A DNA stretch of 64,000 bases. Origin: Bacillota bacterium (GTDB lineage Bacteria > Bacillota > Bacilli > Paenibacillales > NBRC-103111). The notes below the pieces were generated by a model. The model searched no databases, had not been told where the DNA came from, and worked only from the letters and a program-made list of their open reading frames with translations. Of the stretch, positions 52,482 through 60,894 are shown in pieces; the first letter of the stretch is position 1, and the number at the start of each line of letters is the position of its first letter. The stretch spans positions 1-64,000 of the forward strand of contig JAEWIS010000026.1 in the NCBI GenBank assembly GCA_023386955.1, read 5' to 3'. Made by a program: the position numbers and the translations under genes.

Positions 52482-54266
52482 ATGGCCAACTTGGGAAAGC
52501 CGCTGGATTTTGAGCAATTATTCATGGACGGGAGCTTGCGCAAGGACCGCCCGTTTCACATCCTGATGCTGTTGTACAAGGGGCTGCGGATGAATTTGCT
52601 GTTGTCTCTGGTGTTTTACATTCTGAAGCATGCGCCTACCTGGGTCATCCCCATCGTAACCGCAGATATGATCAACCGCTTGAGCGGCCCGAAGCCGGAG
52701 AATTTGAACTGGCTGTGGATTGACCTGGCGCTGCTGGCTGTAGTTATTATCCAGAATATCCCCTCTGCCGTAATCCACGTTAGCTTTATGAGCCGGTCCT
52801 CGCGGCAGGTAGAGGCGGGACTGCGGGGGACGCTGATCCGCAAGCTGCAGCATCTGTCCATGTCGTACCATTCAGATCTGCGCTCCGGAAAGCTTCAGTC
52901 CAAGGTGCTGCGTGACGTGGAAGCGATTGAAACCTTATCCAAGCAGATGATGTATTCCTTCATCCCTGCTATTACCAACGTCCTGATCGCAATTGCCTTG
53001 ACGCTGACGAAGAGTCTGACCGTATCGGCCTTCTTTATTATGGTCATCCCCTTCGGTGCCATCCTGATCACCTCCTTCCGCAAAAAAATCCGCAGCCGCA
53101 ACCGGGAATTCCGCCGCCACATCGAGCACATGTCCGGCCAGGTGGCGGAAACGGTGGAGATGATTCCCGTTACCCGTGCCCATGGGCTGGACGAGTTCGA
53201 AATCGAGAAGGTGGACAATACCCTTCACGAGCTGAAGGGCAAGGGCTATAGGCTGGACATTACCGAGGCCTTGTTCGGCGCTTCCAGCTGGGTTGTGTTC
53301 ACGCTCTTCCAAGCGTTGTGCCTCGGTTTTACCTGTGTTATGGCATATAACGGCAAGATTCCCGTCGGGGACGTGGTCATGTATCAGGGCTTCTTCGCCA
53401 CCATTCTTTCGTCGCTGAACGCCATTCTGAGTGTGTATCCCCAATTCGCAAGAGGCTTCGAATCCATTCATTCTATCTCGGAGGTGCTGACCTCCAATCA
53501 GGTGGAGGAATATCAGGGAACCCGGAAGGTGGATTCGTTCCGCGGGGCCTTCGAATTCCAAAATGTCCAATTCAGCTACAAGGATACGGACAAGCATGTG
53601 CTCTCGGAGTTTAATCTGAGTGTCAATCCGGGTGAGTGCATTGCCTTCGTAGGAGAGTCGGGGGCCGGCAAATCCACTGTTCTTAGTATGGTAGTAGGCT
53701 TCTATCGCCCTAATGCGGGCCACATCCTGATTGACGGTGTTCCCATGGATGAGCTGGATATGCGTCTCTATCGGCAAAAGCTGGCCGTTGTGCCCCAGAC
53801 CACCGTGCTCTTCTCCGGAAGCATCCGCAGCAATATTACCTTTGGCTTGGACAATGTGCCGGAGGAGCGGGTGATGGAGGTTGTCCGCATGGCCAATCTG
53901 CAGGATGTCATCGCTGAAATGCCCGACGGCCTGGATACCTTGATCGGCGAACACGGCGGCAAGCTGTCCGGCGGCCAGCGGCAGCGGATCGCCATTGCCC
54001 GGGCTATGATCCGCAATCCCGAGATTATCCTGCTGGATGAAGCTACCTCGGCCTTGGATAATATCTCGGAGCATGTGGTCCAGAAGGCCATGCAGGAGCT
54101 GATCCGCGGACGCACCACCTTTATCGTGGCGCACCGTCTGTCTACCATCCGTGACGCCGACCGGATCGTCGTCATGAAAAACGGCCGGGTAGCCGAGGTG
54201 GGCACCTACCAGGAGCTGATGGAGCGGCAGGGCGAGTTTTACCAATTAAAGCAATTGCAGGCATAG
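52482..54266 (+). CDS. ABC exporter half-transporter (permease-ATPase fusion)
   Basis: Protein of 594 residues: an N-terminal type-IV exporter membrane domain with about six helices (residues 35-330), then an ATPase with Walker A VGESGAGKST, Q-loop VPQTTVLFSG, signature LSGGQRQRIAIARA, Walker B IILLDEATSALD and switch His in VAHRLST. ATG 52482 follows GGGAGAGAAAAAGAAG. Exporters of this MsbA/LmrA type dimerise and pump lipids, peptides or drugs outwards. Its place between the binding protein and the permeases of a sugar importer is unusual. The ATPase domain is not of the MsmX kind, so it is unlikely to power the importer. Confidence 0.93.
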   Translation: MANLGKPLDFEQLFMDGSLRKDRPFHILMLLYKGLRMNLLLSLVFYILKHAPTWVIPIVTADMINRLSGPKPENLNWLWIDLALLAVVIIQNIPSAVIHVSFMSRSSRQVEAGLRGTLIRKLQHLSMSYHSDLRSGKLQSKVLRDVEAIETLSKQMMYSFIPAITNVLIAIALTLTKSLTVSAFFIMVIPFGAILITSFRKKIRSRNREFRRHIEHMSGQVAETVEMIPVTRAHGLDEFEIEKVDNTLHELKGKGYRLDITEALFGASSWVVFTLFQALCLGFTCVMAYNGKIPVGDVVMYQGFFATILSSLNAILSVYPQFARGFESIHSISEVLTSNQVEEYQGTRKVDSFRGAFEFQNVQFSYKDTDKHVLSEFNLSVNPGECIAFVGESGAGKSTVLSMVVGFYRPNAGHILIDGVPMDELDMRLYRQKLAVVPQTTVLFSGSIRSNITFGLDNVPEERVMEVVRMANLQDVIAEMPDGLDTLIGEHGGKLSGGQRQRIAIARAMIRNPEIILLDEATSALDNISEHVVQKAMQELIRGRTTFIVAHRLSTIRDADRIVVMKNGRVAEVGTYQELMERQGEFYQLKQLQA

Positions 54267-54286
54267 CCGTAAAGCAGCAGAGAAAT

Positions 54287-54322
54287 CCGTATTCCCGCAA
54301 GCCCCGGGGATACGGTTTTTCT
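54287..54322 (+). terminator. Terminator after the ABC exporter gene
   Basis: CCGTATTCCC pairs with GGGGATACGG across a nine-base loop, followed by five T residues. Confidence 0.8.
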
Positions 54323-54477
54323 TTTTTGGACAGTCTGTTTTTATACGGAGATTTCTCTGTTTTTTGTACAAAGTAAACGGTTTTTTGAATTCTAACAATG
54401 CCTCTTTTAGCGGATAATAAAAGCATGAAGCCAAGCAAAACATGCAAGCTGACATACCACTAAAGGAGTTGAGTCAC

Positions 54478-55419
54478 ATGAAAACAGCAGATGCCGGGCA
54501 GCTGAAAGCGGGTGCTCGCAAAACTGGCCGCCTGACCAGGTTTCTGGATAACGATAATGTAGTCGGATACGTATTCGCGGCTCCCTTTATTCTCGGTTTC
54601 CTGATTTTCACCCTGTATCCCATTTTATCCTCCCTTTATTACTCCTTTACGAACTATGACTTGCTTTCCTCCCCAACCTGGGTAGGGTTCGACAATTACC
54701 AGAAGATCTTCACCAATGACGAAAAGATCATGAAATCGTTCCAGGTTACATTCACGTATGTATTCCTCAGTGTTCCGTTCCGTTTAACCTTCGCTTTGAT
54801 TGTCGCGATGCTTCTGAAAAACGCCATCAAGGGCATTGGCTTTTACCGCTCCGCGTATTACCTGCCTTCCCTGATCGGCGGCAGCGTAGCCGTTGCGATT
54901 ATGTGGTCGCAAATTTTCGGTGACAAAGGCCTGGTCAACTCGGCATTGGGCGCTATCGGTATTGATGTTACCACCAACTGGATCGGTAATCCCGGCACCG
55001 CATTGTACACGCTCATCGCCTTGTCCGTCTGGCAGTTCGGCTCCTCCATGCTGATCTTCCTGGCCGGCTTGAAGAACATCCCGAGCTCCTATTATGAAGC
55101 CGCTTCGGTTGACGGAGCCAACAAGGTGCGCCAGTTCTTCAATATCACCTTGCCGCTTCTGAGCCCGATCATTCTGTTCAACCTGATCATGCAGACCATT
55201 TCCGCGTTTATGACCTTTACGCCGGCATATATCATCTCCCGCGGTGAAGGCGGTCCCTTGGATAACACCTTGCTTTATTCACTGTACCTGTACCAAAAGG
55301 CATTCCGCTTCTTCGACATGGGTTATGCCTCAGCGATGGCATGGGTTATGCTGATTATTATCGCGTTGATCACATTCACCCTGTTCAGGCTGTCCAAGCT
55401 GTGGGTCCATTACGAATAA
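54478..55419 (+). CDS. CUT1 sugar ABC transporter permease (MalF/LplB type, second locus)
   Basis: Permease of about 313 residues with six predicted helices and EAA loop YYEAASVDGANKVRQFFNIT. ATG 54478 follows AAAGGAGTTGAGTCAC; the upstream in-frame ATG at 54442 lies before that site. It is a close relative of the first-locus permease (WVGFDNYQKIFTNDE, YYLPSLIGGSVAVAIMW). It sits after a terminator, so it probably has its own promoter in the AT-rich region 54350-54470. Confidence 0.93.
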   Translation: MKTADAGQLKAGARKTGRLTRFLDNDNVVGYVFAAPFILGFLIFTLYPILSSLYYSFTNYDLLSSPTWVGFDNYQKIFTNDEKIMKSFQVTFTYVFLSVPFRLTFALIVAMLLKNAIKGIGFYRSAYYLPSLIGGSVAVAIMWSQIFGDKGLVNSALGAIGIDVTTNWIGNPGTALYTLIALSVWQFGSSMLIFLAGLKNIPSSYYEAASVDGANKVRQFFNITLPLLSPIILFNLIMQTISAFMTFTPAYIISRGEGGPLDNTLLYSLYLYQKAFRFFDMGYASAMAWVMLIIIALITFTLFRLSKLWVHYE

Positions 55420-55434
55420 GAGGGGGAAGAAGCC

Positions 55435-56274
55435 ATGACATACAAAAAAATACAACCGTACCTGTATCATATTATCGTCGGCGCCATCGCCATCGTCATG
55501 ATTTACCCCATCCTGTGGCTGATTTCCAGCTCCTTGAAGCCCAATGATGAAATATTTGGCAATGCCTTTTCCTTAATTCCCAGCCATCTGGAATTCAACA
55601 ACTATGTGACGGGCTGGAAGGGCTTCGCCAATACCACCTTTGCCACCTTCTTCAAAAACTCGCTGTTTATCGCTTCCTTTGCCACCATCGGGGCGGTTTG
55701 CTCCTCCGCTTTGGTTGCTTACGGTCTGGCCCGGATTCCCTTCAAGGGAAGCGCCATTCTGTTCACCTGTGTCATGGGCGTAATGATGCTGCCCAACGAC
55801 GTGGTTGTGATTCCGCAGTACATCATGTATTCCAAGCTGGGCTGGCTGTCCACCTTCAAGCCGGTAATCCTGCCGCATTATTTCGCCACACCGTTCTTTA
55901 TCTTCCTGATCATGCAGTTTATCCGCACCATTCCGCGGGAACTGGATGAGGCCGCTAAGATTGACGGCTGCACCAAATACAGCATCTTCTTCCGGATTAT
56001 CCTCCCGCTGATTGTGCCGGCCATGATCACCGCCACCATCTTCTCCTTCTACTGGAGATGGGATGACTTCCTGACACCGCTTCTGTACCTGAACCGTCCG
56101 GAGAACTATCCGGTTTCCCTGGCTCTGAAGCTGTTCCTGGATGCCGAATCCGTTAACAACTGGGGCGGAATGTTCGCCATGGCGACCCTCTCCCTGCTGC
56201 CCATCTGTACCATCTTCTTCATCTTCCAAAAGTACATTGTAGACGGCATCAGCACCAGCGGCCTGAAGCAATAA
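55435..56274 (+). CDS. CUT1 sugar ABC transporter permease (MalG type, second locus)
   Basis: Permease of 279 residues with EAA loop LDEAAKIDGCTKYSIFFRII and a typical C terminus FQKYIVDGISTSGLKQ. ATG 55435 follows AGAGGGGGAAGAAGCC, 15 bases after the partner permease. With it and the binding protein at 50992 it forms an importer that lacks its own ATPase gene. Confidence 0.93.
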   Translation: MTYKKIQPYLYHIIVGAIAIVMIYPILWLISSSLKPNDEIFGNAFSLIPSHLEFNNYVTGWKGFANTTFATFFKNSLFIASFATIGAVCSSALVAYGLARIPFKGSAILFTCVMGVMMLPNDVVVIPQYIMYSKLGWLSTFKPVILPHYFATPFFIFLIMQFIRTIPRELDEAAKIDGCTKYSIFFRIILPLIVPAMITATIFSFYWRWDDFLTPLLYLNRPENYPVSLALKLFLDAESVNNWGGMFAMATLSLLPICTIFFIFQKYIVDGISTSGLKQ

Positions 56275-56284
56275 AACAAAAACG

Positions 56285-56333
56285 AAACGCCCCTGCCAAA
56301 GGCCTTTACCGGCTTTTGCAGGGGCGTTTATTT
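56285..56333. terminator. Bidirectional terminator between convergent genes
   Basis: AAACGCCCCTGC pairs with GCAGGGGCGTTT, with A- and T-rich ends usable on both strands. Confidence 0.8.
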
Positions 56334-56350
56334 ACGTTCACAACAGAAGA

Positions 56351-57502
56351 TTAATCCAACATTATGGCTGCTGCCATCAGCACCAAGAGTCCCGCGGCGT
56401 TGGCCACTGTGAATACGCCCAGATACTTGAGAGGCCGGGCATCCGGTGTTTTCAGGTACAGCTTGAAGGAGATGAGACTGGCCAAGGAGGCAATCAGGGT
56501 GCCCAATCCACCCACATTCACGCCAACCAGAAGCTCCTTCCACTGCTCCGTAAAGCCCGAAAGCAGCACCGCGGCAGGCACGTTGCTGATGACCTGGCTG
56601 GCCAGCACCGAGGAGACCAGACTGCTTTTGTCCATCATGGAGGTAAGGAAATTGCGGATCAGGTCCATCTGCCCGATATTGCCGGCACAAATAAAGAAAA
56701 ATACGAAGGTGGCCAACAGACTGTAATCCGCTTTGCGGAAAAGCTCTTTTGCAAAAAGCATCATAGACGCCAAAACCACCGCCAGCACAATGCCGTAATG
56801 GACCAGATGCAGCACGGAGAGCAGACATAACAGGAAGAGCACGGACATCAGAACCACCTGGCGCGGATTACTGATAGTTTTCAGGGTATCGAAGTGGACC
56901 TCGATGGATTCCTTCTTGAACAGAAGCACCATCAGCGCCAGCCCAACAAGGCTAAGCAGCGTATAAGGCAGCATGGCGGCAAGGAACGAAGAGATGGAAA
57001 TATGGAACTTTGAATACAAAAATAAATTCTGCGGATTACCGATAGGTGTGGCCATACTGCCCAGGTTGGCCGCAAGGGTCTGGGCGGTGATAACCAGAAT
57101 AAGGTCTTGCGGACGGCCGATTAAATTTAGCACCACAATGGCAAAGGGCACAAAAGCCAGCAGTGCCACGTCGTTGGTGATCAGCATGGAGCCGAAAAAG
57201 GGCATAAGGATCAGCAGCAGGCATAAATAACGGACAGATTTGGAGCCGGACAAAAGCCGTTGGGCCAATACCTCGAATAATCCGCAGCTTTGTGCACCGG
57301 CTACCACCACCATCAGGCAAAACAGCAGCGCCAGCACACGGAAATCGATATAGTCCAGGTAGGCAGAGGAAGGCGGGACGAAAAACATAGTCAGCACAGC
57401 GCAGAGAAAAGCGGTCACCAGCACCGCTTCTTGCTTGAGAATAGGCCATAAAGCGGATTTGGGGGCCGGTGCGGGTAAAGAGCGAATAGCAGGTTTCGTC
57501 AT
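56351..57502 (-). CDS. SLC13/ArsB-type (ion transporter superfamily) anion permease
   Basis: Membrane protein of 383 residues with about ten helices. Superfamily motifs are MLITNDVALLAFVPFAIVVL, NLGSMATPIGNPQNLFLYSK and VISNVPAAVLLSGF, the paired re-entrant loops of CitMHS/ArsB/SLC13 transporters. It probably moves an organic acid, sulfate, arsenite or similar anion; the substrate cannot be told. It is monocistronic on the minus strand, downstream of the AraC gene with a 115-base gap. Confidence 0.85.
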   Translation of the reverse strand: MTKPAIRSLPAPAPKSALWPILKQEAVLVTAFLCAVLTMFFVPPSSAYLDYIDFRVLALLFCLMVVVAGAQSCGLFEVLAQRLLSGSKSVRYLCLLLILMPFFGSMLITNDVALLAFVPFAIVVLNLIGRPQDLILVITAQTLAANLGSMATPIGNPQNLFLYSKFHISISSFLAAMLPYTLLSLVGLALMVLLFKKESIEVHFDTLKTISNPRQVVLMSVLFLLCLLSVLHLVHYGIVLAVVLASMMLFAKELFRKADYSLLATFVFFFICAGNIGQMDLIRNFLTSMMDKSSLVSSVLASQVISNVPAAVLLSGFTEQWKELLVGVNVGGLGTLIASLASLISFKLYLKTPDARPLKYLGVFTVANAAGLLVLMAAAIMLD

Positions 57503-57617
57503 GTAGGGGATACTTCCTTCGTCAGTATGGGATCATGAATGGTTATAAAACGAGCAAATTATAGCATATGCCGGCAGGATTGAATACGGGAAGTTGGAGG
57601 GAAGGGATGAAGTCCCC

Positions 57618-58505
57618 TTATCCTCCGTTTGTTTTGCCGTTCTGATGGATGGCCCGGTACTGCCGCGGGGACATGCCGGAGGCTTTTTTGAAGGTTTTGC
57701 CGAAGTGGGAGAAGTTATCGAAGCCCGCCGCTTCAGAAATTTCCGTAATGGTTTGGGTGGAGCCCCGCAGCATCTGCTGGGCTTCTTTGATCCGGGTCAG
57801 AGTCAGATATTCGCTGAAGCCGAAGCCGGTAAACTCCTTGAAGGTCCGGCTTAAATGGCTTTTGCTGATGAAAAAACGGGCGGACAGACCCTCCAGATCC
57901 AGCGGCTCGTTGTAATGGGTGTTAATATATCGGACAATTTCTGTTAATTTCAATTGAGAAGGGGAAGGCACTTCGGCAGCCACCGCTTCCTTCTTCAGGA
58001 GAATCCGGGCCGTGAGCACCAGAAGCTCGGCTCCGATCTGCTCCACTCTCAGGCTGAACCCGGGGGGTTTCTCCATCAGCTCCTCCAACAGGCTCAGCAG
58101 TAGCCCTTCCACGGTCAGGCGCTCCTGCAGATTCAAGCGGAGAACAGGGTAGTCGCGCCGGAATACGGACAGCAGCAGCTCCCGTTCCTCAGCGGGCAAA
58201 GCCGCAAAAAAAGCGGGCTGATAATAAAGGACAATACGTTCATGAATGAGGTCATTGCGGTTGGCGGTTTTGTGGACCTCCTCCGAATCGATCAGTACCA
58301 GGTCGCCGGCCAAGATAGTATAATTCCGGTCCTTAATAAAATAATAGCGTTCGCCGGTAAACAGATAATAGAGCTCATACTCGCTGTGGAAATGGTTAGC
58401 CGTCATGGTGTAGTACATGGACCGGCGGTCAAATTCAACCTGAACCGGGCGCGTGTCCGGTTTTTTGCCGAAGCTTACGCTATCGGGCAGTTTGGAGAGT
58501 TCCAT
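57618..58505 (-). CDS. AraC-family transcriptional regulator with cupin sensor
   Basis: Regulator of 295 residues. The N-terminal cupin-like domain contains ANHFHSEYELYYLFTGERYY and LAGDLVLIDSEEVHK. The C-terminal AraC domain has two helix-turn-helix motifs (LDLEGLSARFFISKSHLSRT; ITEISEAAGFDNFSHFGKTF) and ends MSPRQYRA. It is divergent from a Gfo/Idh/MocA oxidoreductase gene with a 200-base shared upstream region, so that gene is its likely target. The ligand is probably a sugar or derivative. Confidence 0.9.
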   Translation of the reverse strand: MELSKLPDSVSFGKKPDTRPVQVEFDRRSMYYTMTANHFHSEYELYYLFTGERYYFIKDRNYTILAGDLVLIDSEEVHKTANRNDLIHERIVLYYQPAFFAALPAEERELLLSVFRRDYPVLRLNLQERLTVEGLLLSLLEELMEKPPGFSLRVEQIGAELLVLTARILLKKEAVAAEVPSPSQLKLTEIVRYINTHYNEPLDLEGLSARFFISKSHLSRTFKEFTGFGFSEYLTLTRIKEAQQMLRGSTQTITEISEAAGFDNFSHFGKTFKKASGMSPRQYRAIHQNGKTNGG

Positions 58506-58705
58506 GGAAGGGGGACTCCTTTTTTGGGATTTTCATGATTGTTCTAATGATTGCTTTTATCATAGCAAAATATGCGGGTTTTAATCAATAATCCGCCTAA
58601 AATGCGGAGATATTATGATTTCAATATGATAGGATGAACTTGTGAACGTTATCATAATACGAAGCCAAAGCAAGCATAAAGCAAACCATTAGGAGGGTTA
58701 TTTTC

Positions 58706-59992
58706 ATGGCGAAGAAGAAATATGTGCAGGTTGGCATTGGCGGAAGAGCGCAGTTTTTCTATGGGGCTATTGCCGAGAATTACCGGGAAACCTCGGAGCT
58801 GACTGCATTCTGCGATATCAACCAGACCCGCATGGACTATGCCAACAAGCTGCTGCAGGAGAAATATAATTACCATACCGTTAACACGTACAAAACCGAA
58901 GAGTTCGACCAGATGATTGAAGCTGAAAAGCCCGATGTGGTTATTGTCACCAGCGTGGACCGTACCCATCACCGTTATATCATCCGTGCTCTTGAGCTGG
59001 GCTGCGATGTTATCACCGAGAAGCCCATGACCGTGGACGTGGAAAAATGCAAGGAAATCTACGATGCTGTTGAACGGACCGGCCGCAAGGTGCGCGTAAC
59101 CTTCAACTACCGGTATGCCCCCCACCACACTAAGGCCCGTGAGCTGATTGCAAGTGGTGTTATCGGTGATGTGCATTCCATCCACTTCGAATGGCTCCTG
59201 AACACCAAACACGGCGCCGACTACTTCCGCCGCTGGCACCGGGACAAGCGGAACAGCGGGGGCCTTCTGGTCCACAAATCCACCCATCACTTCGACCTGG
59301 TGAATTTCTGGATCGGCTCCGAGCCGGAAACAGTTTTTGCCTTCGGCGACCTGATGTTCTACGGACGTGAAAATGCAGAAAAACGCGGCGTGACCTCCTT
59401 CTATCAACGGGCTACCGGCAGCGCCAATGCCAAGGATGATCCCTTCGCTCTGCATATGGACGAGAACGAAAACCTGAAGGCCATGTATCTGGACGCGGAA
59501 AAGGATGACGGCTATCAACGCGACCAAAGCGTGTTCGGCGACGGCATCAACATCGAGGACACTATGGGCGTAATGGTCCGTTACAAGAACAAGGCCATTC
59601 TCACCTATTCCTTGAACGCCTACATGCCTTGGGAGGGCTACCGCATCGCCTTCAACGGCTCCAAGGGCCGGATCGAAATGAACATTGTGGAGGCCTCTTA
59701 TGTGAATGCCGGCGGCGACCGTGCGCTGGAAGGCGCCATCGTTGGCAAACACCTGGTGGTTCACCCCATGTTCGATGCTCCTTATGAGGTGCAAGTGGAG
59801 GAGAAGGCAGGCGGACACGGCGGCGGTGACCCTGTGCTCCTGAATGACCTCTTCGGCGAGCCGGACGAGGATATCTATAACCGCGCGGCTGACCATGTTG
59901 ATGGCGCCCGCTCGATTATGACCGGCATTGCCGCCAATCAAGCAATCAAAACCGGCTTGCCCGTCAGAGTCTCCGACCTGATGAAGTTCTAA
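58706..59992 (+). CDS. Gfo/Idh/MocA family NAD(P)-dependent oxidoreductase
   Basis: Oxidoreductase of 428 residues. The N-terminal Rossmann start is VQVGIGGRAQFFYGAIAENY (variant of GxGxxG). The catalytic-region motif CDVITEKPMTVDVEKC holds the EKP signature. VTFNYRYAPHHTKARELIAS and SGGLLVHKSTHHFDLVNFW, with the conserved His, follow. ATG 58706 has AGGAGG upstream. Such enzymes act on sugars, inositols or their derivatives; the substrate is not evident. It probably answers to the divergent AraC regulator and is followed by a strong terminator. Confidence 0.92.
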   Translation: MAKKKYVQVGIGGRAQFFYGAIAENYRETSELTAFCDINQTRMDYANKLLQEKYNYHTVNTYKTEEFDQMIEAEKPDVVIVTSVDRTHHRYIIRALELGCDVITEKPMTVDVEKCKEIYDAVERTGRKVRVTFNYRYAPHHTKARELIASGVIGDVHSIHFEWLLNTKHGADYFRRWHRDKRNSGGLLVHKSTHHFDLVNFWIGSEPETVFAFGDLMFYGRENAEKRGVTSFYQRATGSANAKDDPFALHMDENENLKAMYLDAEKDDGYQRDQSVFGDGINIEDTMGVMVRYKNKAILTYSLNAYMPWEGYRIAFNGSKGRIEMNIVEASYVNAGGDRALEGAIVGKHLVVHPMFDAPYEVQVEEKAGGHGGGDPVLLNDLFGEPDEDIYNRAADHVDGARSIMTGIAANQAIKTGLPVRVSDLMKF

Positions 59993-60003
59993 ACATACAT
60001 TAA

Positions 60004-60051
60004 ACTCTCCTGCTGGAAGCCATAAGGCTTTTCTAGCAGGAGAGTTTTTTT
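60004..60051 (+). terminator. Terminator of the oxidoreductase gene
   Basis: ACTCTCCTGCTGGAAGCC pairs with GGCTTTTCTAGCAGGAGAGT around a short loop, followed by seven T residues. Confidence 0.85.
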
Positions 60052-60099
60052 GTGCTAGAGTTGAACTCTATAAAAAATAGATTCAAATACAAGAATTTA

Positions 60100-60290
60100 C
60101 CTGAGCCGGCTCATAGAATACAAGGACTTGTTTGCAAACCCGCTTGAGGGCATCTTTCACCGCCTTTTCGCCCCCTGCTTCGTTACTTCCCCTTGACGTA
60201 CCCCCGGTACGCCTTCGGGAAAGTGCCTTGCTTGGAACGAAAAATCGGCCAAATCTGCTCCCCTCGGAGTTAGCAAACACGTCCTAGCAA
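60100..60290. other. Gene-free stretch with a structured hairpin element
   Basis: The 320-base gap before the crystallin-like gene contains a hairpin at 60177-60241: TTCGTT with AACGAA outside, ACTTCCCC with GGGAAAGT in the middle, and CGTACC with GGTACG around CCC at the tip. Flanking it are CCCGCTTGAGGGCATCTTTC and GCAAACACGTCC. No gene is visible. It may be a dispersed repeat or a small RNA. Confidence 0.45.
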
Positions 60291-60312
60291 AACCCAAAGG
60301 AGGTTATATTCT

Positions 60313-60795
60313 ATGAGTCTTTCAAAGAAACCCGCAGTCAAAAAAGCCGCCCCCAAGAAATCCGTTGCCCCGAAAAAAGTAAGCAAACCGGTTGTTAAGC
60401 AAGCCAATCCCGCTTTGTCCCTGTTTTCCGATACGGACTTCGGGGGTACCCGCCAACGCTTCCGCGGCAACCTGGGTGTCCGCAACCTGGGCGTCGTTGG
60501 TTTGGACAATGACGTGGAGAGCCTCCAGTTTGCTTCCGCCACCACAGCCAATGCCACTCTGGTGCTGTTTGCGGACCGCAACTACCAAGGAAGAACCCTT
60601 ATCATCAGAGGCAACCGCAATATAAGTGATCTGGCCGACCAGAACTTTGAGAATACCGCGTCCTCCTTCATCATGGCCAACACGAACCTTTCAAATCAGG
60701 ATATCACCGATATCCAGAACGCCCGGGAAGTGCCCAACAACTACGGCGAAATCCTGGCCCTTATCCGCAAGGCCAGAGCCAAACGGGCGAAATAA
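60313..60795 (+). CDS. Beta/gamma-crystallin-like protein with basic Lys/Ala/Pro tail
   Basis: Small protein of 160 residues. Residues 1-33 are rich in Lys, Ala, Pro and Val (KKPAVKKAAPKKSVAPKKV), like histone H1 tails. Residues ~34-73 (ALSLFSDTDFGGTRQRFRGN ... LDNDVESLQF) and ~82-121 (ATLVLFADRNYQGRTLIIRG ... FENTASSFIM) are two Greek-key motifs of the beta/gamma-crystallin family, each with a degenerate calcium site (DNDVES and ENTASS against the N/D-N/D-x-x-S/T-S consensus). The C terminus is again basic (IRKARAKRAK). There is no signal peptide. The ATG follows CCCAAAGGAGGTTATATTCT, an excellent site. Function unknown; calcium binding, stress and nucleic-acid binding are possible. Confidence 0.82.
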   Translation: MSLSKKPAVKKAAPKKSVAPKKVSKPVVKQANPALSLFSDTDFGGTRQRFRGNLGVRNLGVVGLDNDVESLQFASATTANATLVLFADRNYQGRTLIIRGNRNISDLADQNFENTASSFIMANTNLSNQDITDIQNAREVPNNYGEILALIRKARAKRAK

Positions 60796-60824
60796 GCTTT
60801 TCCATGTAAAAACGCCAGACGCAA

Positions 60825-60868
60825 AAAAACACCCGGAAGGCAGCTGACCGCTGTCCTCCGGGTGTTTT
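60825..60868. terminator. Bidirectional terminator between convergent genes
   Basis: AAACACCCGGAAGG pairs with CCTCCGGGTGTTT with A- and T-runs on both sides, serving the crystallin-like gene and the minus-strand CorC gene. Confidence 0.85.
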
Positions 60869-60894
60869 CAATTCATTCGGGGGATAAGTATATG

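Noticed and set aside
52935..54245. Long minus-strand frame opposite the ABC exporter; a similar one lies opposite the oxidoreductase (58652-59941)
   Set aside because: No motifs on the antisense side, while the plus-strand genes have complete catalytic signatures.
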